From Paraphoma chrysanthemicola (lineage: Eukaryota > Ascomycota > Dothideomycetes > Pleosporales > Phaeosphaeriaceae), in contig JAGMWG010000008.1 in the NCBI GenBank assembly GCA_020744225.1, forward strand, positions 620,001-684,000: 64,000 bases of DNA, given 5' to 3'. Under the pieces are notes generated by a model. That model searched no databases. It was not told the origin of the DNA and saw only the letters and a program-made list of their open reading frames with translations. The position numbers were made by a program, and so were the translations under genes. Below are positions 21,555 through 30,687 of this stretch, one piece after another. Numbering within the stretch: the stretch's first letter is position 1; each line of letters begins with the position of its first letter.

Positions 21555-23045
21555 ATGACGGAAACCGAGCCCACGGCCAATGGCTTCTTTGCGCCCCAAA
21601 TGCGCAAAGTGCCCACAGGCGACTTTGTTAAGCCGAGCAGAAAGACTAATGGCGCCGGTGTGCAGGCTGAAGACACGCGAATATGTGTCGTTATGGTGGG
21701 CTTGCCCGCTCGTGGAAAGAGCTTGATCGCGCAAAAAGGTAAGGAGCCCCCATCACAATCCTCATAATTTACTAAGGCGTGGAACAAGTCGTACGCTACT
21801 TGCACTGGCTGTCAATCAAAGCAAAGACATTCAATGTCGGCCAATATCGCCGCACCGCGACGCCAAACCCGTCCGCCGAGTTCTTCGACACGTCCAACCC
21901 AGAAGGAGAGCGACTTCGTAGAGCCGCCGCCGAAGCAGCGGTCAACGACATGTGCAAATGGTTCGCTGAGGGCAGAGGGCTGATTGCGATTCTCGACGCG
22001 ACAAACTCGACCAAGAGCCGGCGTAGATGGATACAAGAGCGGTGTACAGCAGAAAACATTGAGACGCTCTTCGTAGAGTCAAAATGCGATGACGAAGATC
22101 TCATTATGAGCAATATCCTGGAAGTAAAGACCACCTCGCCGGACTACGTTGGCCAAGATCCCGAGGAAGCTGCGGCCGACTTCCGCAACAGGATACGCAA
22201 CTACGAGAAGGTGTATGAGACCATTGACGAGGATGAGCGCGACTTGACCTACGTCAAATTGATCGATGTTGGCAAGCAAGTCATTATCAACCAGATCCAG
22301 GACTACCTCCAGTCTCGAGTCGTCTACTATCTGATGAATCTCCACATCAAACCGCGCTCGATCTGGTTATCACGGGCAAGTATATCCTCTCATTAGCATT
22401 GCATCTCATTAACGGGCATAGCACGGAGAATCTCAGTATAATCTGTCTGGACAGATTGGAGGCGATGCAGACCTCTCAGAGCGAGGCGATGCGTACGCCC
22501 ATGCGCTTCCAGGCTTGGTAGCGAAATCTGTTGGCGACGGGCGCAAGCTCACAGTGTGGACTTCGACACTAAAACGCACTATCCAAACTGCACGGTTCCT
22601 TGAATTCGAGAAGTTGGAATGGAAAGCGCTCGATGAGCTCGACTCCGGTGTGTGCGACGGCCTGACCTACGCCCAGATCGAGCAGAAGTACCCCGAGGAC
22701 TTCGCCCAACGCGACGAAGACAAGTACAACTACCGCTATCTTGGTGGAGAGTCATATCGCGACGTGGTCATCAGGCTTGAGCCTATCATCATGGAGCTGG
22801 AACGCAGCGAGAACATCTTGATCGTCACACATCAGGCTATTCTGAGATGCATCTACGCATACTTCATGAACGTACCGCAAGAGCAAAGCCCTTGGATGGA
22901 GGTGCCTTTGCATACTCTGATCAAGTTGACGCCAAAGGCGTATTCAACGCAGGAGGAGAGACTGAAGGCTGACATCCCCGCGGTCAGCACGTGGAGAGGT
23001 AAGGGAAGCAAAGCTGAGCATCAGCAGACGAACGGGAGTCATTAG
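21555..23045 (+). CDS. 6-phosphofructo-2-kinase/fructose-2,6-bisphosphatase
   Basis: Exons 21555-21738, 21789-22375 and 22422-23045 encode 464 residues. The enzyme makes and breaks fructose-2,6-bisphosphate, the signal that balances glycolysis against gluconeogenesis in the cytosol. The kinase half has Walker A GLPARGKS (49-56), then VVRYLHWLSIKAKTFNVGQY and ILDATNSTKSRR. The phosphatase half starts at RHGESQYN, with catalytic His258, Glu in ELDSG (about 329) and His of THQAILRC (about 394). Both active sites look intact, so it should be bifunctional. The second intron (22376-22421, 46 bp) has a GC donor (GCAAGT) and sits exactly between the Arg and His codons of the RHGE motif. The start at 21555 was preferred over an in-frame ATG at 21486 because it begins the usual N-terminal tail. 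Confidence 0.95.
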
Positions 23046-23629
23046 CCTGAGACCACACAGCAGCCGGAATGCGGGTGTGCGATGAGCCGCCCGGAACCAC
23101 CCCTGAGCAGGAGAGCAACGGCCAACCAGGCAGGACGTGGACCTACTGGAAAGGATGAGTGTTGGTGGAAGGAAGAAAAAGAATAAATCGATGTCAGTGG
23201 GACTGGATTTGACACTTATGATGGCGCAAGGTACGGGCATATGATAGGTATAGACTGGCATGATCTTCCGCTTCTTCATCTCTATATCGCTGCATAACGC
23301 CTCTCTGAAAGGCTACGATACCTCGGTTACATAGCTTTGGACTGTATGAAACTTCTCTCAAATTTGGCCAATGTGTCTGTATAACTGTCACGCCCAATCT
23401 TAGCTCAACAAAGCAGATGAAGAACTAATATAGCAATTGTGTTGAACAATGCCGATGCCCATTGCTCACTTACCCCCAAATTCCAACTCGGTTCCACCTT
23501 CCCATTTGAGTATTTCCCGCGGACATGCCATGCCCCAGGTACCATTGCAACCAAACGCACTCAACGAATCCCACCACCATCCCAGGATATCCTACACTAG
23601 ATATCGGCCCGCCCGGTATTCGAAACACA
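23046..23629. other. Intergenic spacer
   Basis: 580 bp between two plus-strand genes. C/A-rich sequence from about 23450 looks like a 5' leader of the next gene; an in-frame upstream ATG at 23525 exists. Confidence 0.5.
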
Positions 23630-24355
23630 ATGCCTCCCCCGCCCACTCCTACACAATCCTACGCCCCGAATCCAAACACCGCCTTCTTCAACACGGTCTT
23701 AAACCCACACGCGTCCAACATCCCCACGTCTGCGACCACTACTCCCCCACGATCTGCACGACCGTTCGACGCACAGGCACAACAAGGGGTCTTTACAGCA
23801 GCGCAGCGAAGTGCACAAGCGCGGAATAAGAATTACAATAATCTCGCAGGAAGTGGAACTGGGAGCGCGAAGAAAGAGAGAGAAGCAGAGAGTTATGAGA
23901 CGCGACAACGCCGGGAAGAAGCAGGTCGGATACTAGAGAGTACGGAGATGTTGATCTGGTTGAGTAATGCTCGGAACGAAGTATGTTGCTGATTTCCTTG
24001 GCTATTTTCCTGTTTCCCGCATTCATCATGTTCAACACATGGCCATGCTATACTATTCCCTCGTTCCTTCTTTTCCCCAATTGTGTCAAATTGCCTCACA
24101 CACCCAGTCTGAAGGGATACCCTAACGCTGTTTTGTGTGTAGAGTATTCCCCAAACGCGGCATCATTACCGGAACATTGTCCTCGGGATCGCGGATGAAG
24201 ATGAAGATGTAGTTTGGAAAGAAGAATGGGAGGTTGAAGGCGTGCAGGGCCAGGGCGTGACGAGTCCGCGGAGTGTGGGAAAGGGGAAAGAACGGGAACG
24301 AGAGAGGGAGAGGAGGGGGAAGAGAGTGAGTTCTGGGACGGGCGGACATGTGTAG
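23630..24355 (+). CDS. Conserved-looking hypothetical protein, 187 aa
   Basis: Two exons, 23630-23980 and 24143-24355, joined in phase 0 across a 162-bp intron (GTATGT donor, ccctaac branch, tgtag acceptor). The product starts MPPPPTPTQSYAPNPN; an alternative in-frame start at 23525 would add 35 residues. The first 60 residues are Pro/Thr/Asn rich. A charged helical segment follows (KKEREAESYETRQRREEAGR) and continues over the splice site as MLIWLSNARNESIPQTRHHY and NIVLGIADEDEDVVW, a continuity that supports the exon model. The C-terminus is a Gly/Arg/Glu-rich tail. No domain is recognised; the pattern looks like a small nuclear or scaffold protein of filamentous fungi. Confidence 0.75.
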
Positions 24356-24973
24356 GTGGGGATGGGATGTTGGAATTTGGAGGGACTGAGGGGTTTGCGG
24401 GGTTATGATTTAACGAATTGGTATGAAGATATGAAGGTATGATTAAAACATGGGTATATACGCGCGCATCGGCATGGACAATAATGGTATTGGAAAAGGA
24501 AGATAATCAAGGGTGGTGCGTAATACATTGATCAAAAGAAGCTTATAGTAATTCGACTCACATCCACCTCTTTTCTTTCTTTACAAATCCATGCATGCCT
24601 TGCAAACGTCGCAAAGTCTTCGAAAACCGGTCCAAAGCATGCGACTGTCGAAGTACAAGGCTCTTTTTGCTAAGAGCATATATACAAGAACCCCTCCACT
24701 TCCTGGGTGTCCATCCTAAACACCCTCATCCATACCCACACTCCTCCACCACGGCTTGCCGCCCCCTTCGGCAAACATTTCCTCCGCGTCGCCCACTTGT
24801 CGCCTCTCGCTGACTTCCCTGCTCACCTGCCCCGAGAGCTTCAACTTCATAGCCTTGATGGCCAGCACGCTCGTCGGGCGTGCTCCGTATCTGCTTCCGC
24901 CGCGCGTCAATCCTTGGGAAGTGGGTCGCATCAGCGACTTGGATGCCCACTCGTCCCTCATGACTGGTAGTTG
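24356..24973. other. Convergent intergenic spacer
   Basis: 620 bp between convergent genes: the 3' UTRs of the hypothetical protein (+) and of the PDH kinase (-). No further gene was seen. Confidence 0.6.
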
Positions 24974-26509
24974 CTATTGCAGGGGTTCCGAGGACGAGGA
25001 CAGCCGGTTGAGGTGCAGGTAGACGTCGGTGCCGTACCTGTGATCTGCGTTAGCAAGTAATTGATTTGTGGAGGGATGAATAAACTTACCCTTCCATGCT
25101 GATGAGCTTCAAATCGCCGCCAAAGTACCTCGCGTACAGTCGCGAGATGGGTAAACCGTATCCGAATCCAGCCATCGGCGCCTTGAAGTCGCTCTTATTG
25201 AAGTCAGGGTCCAGACTCGGTGTCTGGTCGACAGTCGTGTACATGTACGTCCACACGAGGGGGATGGCCGATCTCGGGATCCCACCGCCTTCGTCCGAAA
25301 TCTTGATTGTGATGTCCTCCTTTCCTTCTGCGACAATCACCTTAGTCACAGGAAAATCCTCCTTGTCTTGTCCGTGTCGCTCGACCACCGCACGCAGCGA
25401 GTTCTTCAGTGTCTCAAACAGCATGTGTGACAAGTGTCCAGGCACGTACATGAAGCTGATGTCGTTGTTGCAGACGAGCTGGACGTTCGGGGCCTCGAAC
25501 AGGCCGTAGTGGTCTTCGCAGACGAATCGGGCATTCTCGATGGCCTCTTGCGCGAGCTCGCGGACGTTGGTCTTCGTGCAGATTATGCCGACGTAGTTTG
25601 GATCGGACCGCGCCCGTTGGTCAGTAAGAGCGATGTGCTGGCCGATCAGCATTCGAATGCCGATACGCGACATGTAGAAGCGGTCAAGGAAGGCCTGAAT
25701 GTTGTGGTCAATCTGCATCCGTTGTCGCTTGCGCTTCCACTCCAAGATGCCCTGCGCGACGGTTGTCACGACGCTGTCGTGCCGCCTCTTGATTTTCTCG
25801 AGCGTGTCTGCGAACTTGGTGTTGTATGCGCCCAACTCGGGTGGCCAGTCTTGCCCATCGTCGGCGGCAGCATAGTATCTCCTGCTCGACGTCGCTCCTT
25901 TGATCTCCCTGCTTACGTTGCCGTTGCCATTGCCATTGTCCGGCGCTGACCGATACTGTCCCTGTTTGATGCTGGGGTTCTGGGTCGACCTCTGCAGTAA
26001 AGCTTGATCTTTGCCGTTGCGTTTGGCTGGCTTTAGTAGACGCTCTTTGACCTCGGAGGAGAGATTGGGTCGCGGGAGTTCTACGAGCTCCTGTTGTGGT
26101 GTGAGTCAAGGCAGGCCAGAGAGTGGACTGCCGGCACATACTTCAAACGACTGCGCGTACCAGTCGCGCACTCTGCAGATGGAGGGCATCTCGTTGAGGC
26201 CATCGGGAAGGTCGCTGAGCTCTTGCACGCGGTGTGCCAGCCGTATCGGGAGTTCCTCTGAGAGGAATTGTGACGCGCGGAAGAGGGTTCCTGTGGACGG
26301 CTTCTCTCCAAATTGCACCATCTGCCGTAGAGATACACCTACACAAGCATTAGATCAAATCATCGTGTAGTCACACGACTATACGCACCAGTGGCCGGAA
26401 AATTGCTGTAGTGCTACTGGGTGTTAGCTTCAGCCTCGAATGCGCCCTGTGCTACCGCACTACGTACCTTGATGGTGTCCATCAGCCTCTCGCTGCGCTT
26501 CCACGACAT
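24974..26509 (-). CDS. PKP1: Mitochondrial pyruvate dehydrogenase kinase
   Basis: Five minus-strand exons, 26509-26468, 26413-26389, 26338-26142, 26090-25090 and 25037-24974, give 442 residues with all joins in frame. The first two coding exons are only 42 and 25 nt. The family is PDK/BCKDK, the GHKL protein kinases of the mitochondrial matrix that inactivate the pyruvate (or branched-chain) dehydrogenase complex. Visible are the N-terminal helical domain (HYSNFPATGVSLRQMVQFGE), the N-box around E314/N318 (LFETLKNSLRA), the G1 box DEGGGIP (from 354), the G2 box GFGYGLP (396-402) and the C-terminal GYGTDVYLHLNRLSSSSEP. A low-complexity Asn/Gly insert of about 50 residues lies between the helical part and the kinase core. 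PDH kinase is preferred over BCKD kinase on the C-terminal sequence. Confidence 0.93.
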
Positions 26510-27630
26510 GACGTCAATTGTTCAAGGCCGGACGGCCTTCTTCACTGCGTGGTCGCCAAGATGCTGTCCGTGATGGTGTTCACGACGAGGGAGCAATATT
26601 GCGCCCCACCTATGACGCTAGTTCGATGGTGATGTAGGCCGAGGTAGTTGAGACGCGTGCGTTGAAGCAGCTCGAGATGAAAGTGTAGAACAATGAGTGA
26701 ATCGTGTGAGACCAGACCCCAGGCGTCTTGTGGAGGTGACTGGACAATTGAAGTGTGGAGTCGGAGTGCACCACCGATGACACCAATGGCTGCTCGATAC
26801 CGCGATCCCCCACACTCGACCACTTTCACGTGGATATGCAACACAAACGCCACACAAAGCTCAGACGGAGGTCCCTCGCATCCCACAGCTGACGCGACCA
26901 GATTGTGTAAAGAGGGCAATAATGCGTGTTTCTTTTTTGCTCCCACGGCCTTGCCCTTACACCATGCACGATGAAAATGCACATGCGCTTCCACAGTCAC
27001 GCACGCACCTGAGCAAGCTTCAGCCACATGATCCTCGGCTAGGGACGAGCTCCGATGGCTGCCGGAAAAGCGCATGTCCCTGTCCATGACACTTCCACAA
27101 GGCCGAGGTGCTCGCGTGAGTTGCGGCTGCCAGCCCTGTCGTCCGCCATTGGCTCGTGACCTGTCTTTTGTGGGAACGAAATATGTACGTCAGAAAATTT
27201 GACTGTCGTGCTATTGGTCCAGATTTTGGTCGTGTCGAGCTCGAGCTGTTCCTGGACTGAGCTCAAAGTTCGTCAGCTCAAAAGGCCAATATGAGCAGTT
27301 TGAAGGCGTTAAGGCACGTAGTTTAGTTGGAGATATTCACACGGAAATAATCACGCAAAGTGTGGAGTCTTGATGAGGAGGAGAATTGTTATTTCGATCG
27401 TGCCGCTAATGTCCAAACCGACTCTATGCTGCATCCAATGTCGAAAACGCGCCCTAGCATGATACACCAAACATATTCTACAAAAGGTGACAGCGCCCAG
27501 TAGGCGCCTCCTCGCCTCGCAATCGTACGTCTATCGGTATTGGTACAATCGGAAGAAGATGTGAAACAGAGATGTGGAGAAAGGTCATGTCGTGTCGGAG
27601 AGGTGGTGAGAAAGCGCTGTGGCGAGGAGC
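26510..27630. other. Intergenic region PKP1 / CYC1
   Basis: 1.1 kb between the start of PKP1 and the end of cytochrome c (both minus). It should hold the PKP1 promoter and the CYC1 3' UTR. A 181-codon minus frame at 26542-27087 has no recognisable domain. Confidence 0.5.
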
Positions 27631-28349
27631 TTATGCGGTCTCGTCCTTGAGGAAGGTGATCAAGTCGTTGCGGTCCTTGGGCTTCTTGAGACCACCGAAG
27701 GCCATCTTGGTGCCGGGAATGTACTTCTTGGGGTTCTCAAGGTACTCGAACTGTCGTGGCGTTAGCGATCAATTTTTTTTTGAGCTCGTGAAGAAGCAAA
27801 CATACAAGAGTACCCTCGTCCCAGGTGATGCCCTTTTGCTTGTTGGCGTCGGTGTACGAGAAACCGTCGACCTGGCCAGTCTTGCGGCCGAAGAGACCGT
27901 GTAGGTTGGGGCCGATCTTGTTGCCCTCACCCTCCTTCAGGGTATGGCACTGCGCGCATCGCGTCTGGAGGCTGTCAGCTTAAATCCATATAGCAGTGAA
28001 ATGGCACAGATCCATCTGGTGCTCTTCTGGAGTTGTCGTACCTTGAAAAGGTTGGCACCCTTCTTAGCGTCGCCTGTTAAGATGCGTCAGCCATATGCGT
28101 GGTAATGAATGATGGCGCGAAGCCGAGAAATCCGCCGCCACGCCTCCCATTGTCGCAGAGGTGTCGACTTGCGCAAATCGCCTCTTGAGCTTCCAAAACT
28201 TTCTGAAGCGTGGGCCAACAGATTCTACAGCCGCGAGAATGTTTCTCGTCGTTGTTCGGTTGCTCAATGGGCGCAGGGAGACTGTGGCGTGAAAGGATCG
28301 CGCGATGACGTTCGCGGCTTTTCAGAAACATACCGGCTTCGAAACCCAT
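27631..28349 (-). CDS. CYC1: Cytochrome c
   Basis: Four minus-strand exons, 28349-28334 (16 nt), 28073-28042 (32 nt), 27964-27806 and 27750-27631, give 108 residues, the standard fungal length. The product reads MGFEAGDAKKGANLFKTRCA, with CAQCH as the haem-attachment CxxCH motif, GPNLHGLFGRKTGQ, GFSYTDANK, then KYIPGTKMAF carrying the axial Met, and ends FLKDETA. It carries electrons from complex III to complex IV in the mitochondrial intermembrane space and triggers no recognisable targeting presequence, as usual. The introns are 260, 77 and 55 bp; the first, after a 16-nt exon, is unusually long and might hold regulatory sequence. Confidence 0.97.
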
Positions 28350-29265
28350 TTTGGCTGAGGTTGTGTGAGGATTGGATTTGGTGGTGGATATATGTGACCG
28401 GAGTCGTAGTGATGTGAATTGGCGAGGCTGGTGTGAAAGATGGCAATTTGTTGAAGGGAGGAAAGCTGGCAAAGTGAACGAAGAAAAAGGCGACAGGCTT
28501 GGCGCTAAACTTGATGAGATCAGGGCGCACGTCCTGGACAGTGACCCTTCACCGATGGTTGATCCTCCAATCACAGCGCGCGAGAAAGTCAGGAGTTTTT
28601 GCCCTCGGGCAGAACCGGACCGGGAGTCTTCCGCGGGAATCCCGCCTGATGCTGGAACGCCTTCGCCTCTGCGCGCAATCTGGTAAACTAGATATTTTCG
28701 AGTGCATTTGCGGACTGGCCTTGCGCTTCCTAAGCAATTTGTTGCTCTGCGCCACGCCACGTGTATGCGCTGGTGGCCTGTTCGTGAGGCAAGAGCCACC
28801 TGCATCACAGGGCAGGAGCACCCGCAAGCTACCCACGAGTGCGCGGCTACGACACCGCATTCTGGCACACATGTCCGCCCATCCATCTCGATACTCACGG
28901 CAACAGTTTCGTGGTTCGGCTCAAGGTTCCAGGTCTGGCTGACTGCAGGTCCATACGACCCTGCTTTCGTCCCAATGCGACATGATGGCACTTAGATCCG
29001 ACCAGGGGTCTGCAAATCGTGACATGTCACTACTACTCGTACAGCAGAGCGTCTGGTCAAGCTGTGAGGGGTCAATACCGTAGCCATTGTGATTCCATCA
29101 TCGCGACAAGCACCGACCAAGCTTTTGATCACTCTTGAAAGGACCTGCGACACGGCCGTTGCTTCGATTAATACCACCCTGCAAAGGCGTTGAAGCGGTC
29201 CCCGTCGACTGACATCATCGCTCTCGTTTCGCAGCCCTGGACCCCGCCGCACATCACCAGGCCGG
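28350..29265. other. Divergent promoter region CYC1 / SDR
   Basis: About 900 bp between divergent start codons. No coding frame is convincing; both promoters should lie here. Confidence 0.6.
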
Positions 29266-30476
29266 ATGAACCAAATACCCAGCATCTTATATGCTGATGA
29301 GGACTTTACCACATGGCTCATTCTAGGGGCTAGCAGGGGAATCGGCCTGGAATTCGTGAAGCAGCTGTTGGCGAAAGATGAGCGCATCATAGCAACTGTT
29401 CGCGAACCGTTCGCAGGGCATGCATCGCAACTGTGGGGACAAGCAGGGAGCGACCATGGACGTTGTCAAATGTACACATGCGATGTTCTATCCGAACAGA
29501 GCATAGAGGTATGCTGTGTCCAAGGGAAGCTTGCAAGTCGCCGATGGAGACGGCTAACCAGGAGCAGAAATTCGTCGCGCAAATAGCCATGATACCCAAC
29601 CTCAAAATCGACTATGTTGTCCTAAATGCCGGAGTGCTCAGATACCCAAATGTAAGATCTCAACGGCTTTGCATATGCTTCCACCACCTAAGAACCGCAC
29701 TAACATTCTCCCAGCGAGCCACCGAACTGTACGTCTTCCCAAGATCAAACCATTCTTATTCCGGCTAGATCATGCATCCTGGATGTGCTTAGTCCAGCAC
29801 ATGTACCATTATGTTCACTCAGTACACATCTATCACGCATTCATGTGTCTTGAAACCATATGTGTACTCAATGAAATTACACGCAAGGCTACGATACCCA
29901 ATAGCCAAACGACATGGCCATGCAATTCATATGCACGCATGCAAGATACAGAGCCAATCACTAACCACCCACCACAGAACCTTCGACGAGTTTGCCTTCC
30001 ACCTGCACACCAACACCATTGGCCCCATCATCACCGCCAACCGCCTTCTCGCAACCTCGATCCCCATCGGCACCATCGTCTTCATGTCCAGCGACTCGGG
30101 CTCGCAAGGCGCCTTTCGAGAAATGGAAGACGGGTTCGCCGCATACGCCGCCTCCAAAGCCGCTTTGAACATGGCCGTACGCCATCTTGCCGCCGAATTG
30201 AAGCGCAAAGATGACGATACGATTATCCTGGCAATGCATCCCGGTGAAGTCGCGACGGACATGGCGAACGTACAGTTGCCGTGGGAAGTGCAGGGCATCA
30301 TTAGCGTCGAGGAGAGCGTAAGTAGGATGATTGGGGTGATTAGAAGTAAAGGGATCCAGCATAGTGGCACGTTTTGGACGTATGAGAATAAGGTAAGTCC
30401 TTCCCTTTCCTACTATCCCGTTTGGCTTGTGGTATTGGAGTATGCTGATTTAAATTGTTAGCCCTATGTCTGGTGA
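29266..30476 (+). CDS. Short-chain dehydrogenase/reductase
   Basis: Five exons, 29266-29508, 29568-29651, 29715-29728 (14 nt), 29978-30392 and 30462-30476, encode 256 residues with every join in frame. It is a classical NAD(P)-dependent SDR with Rossmann motif LGASRGIG (about 21-28), VVLNAGVLRYPN, Ser-containing VFMSSDSGSQG and active-site YAASK within FAAYAASKAALNM. The N-terminus before the Rossmann strand (MNQIPSILYADEDFTT) is slightly longer than usual, so an alternative start is possible. The last exon encodes only PYVW. The sequence resembles the C-factor/sniffer-like fungal reductases that lack a known substrate. No neighbouring biosynthetic genes suggest a pathway. Confidence 0.88.
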
Positions 30477-30687
30477 TGATATTTTACACGGTAGGCGTTG
30501 ATGAGCTTCCATTCATTTTGGCGAGAATTTGCTGCAAAGGGACGATATGGAATCAGGACTCTTTTACGATTTGATTGATTTGAATATACCCAGCTTTATA
30601 GATTAAAAACTGACATATCTACATGAGCTCACACGTCACTCTTCACATACATGTCTTCTCAATACTCTACCAAGTTCCCGTGCAGCC

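Noticed and set aside
26542..27087. 181-codon minus ORF between PKP1 and CYC1
   Set aside because: No domain, no start context, and overlapping frames are equally open; it occupies promoter and 3' UTR sequence.
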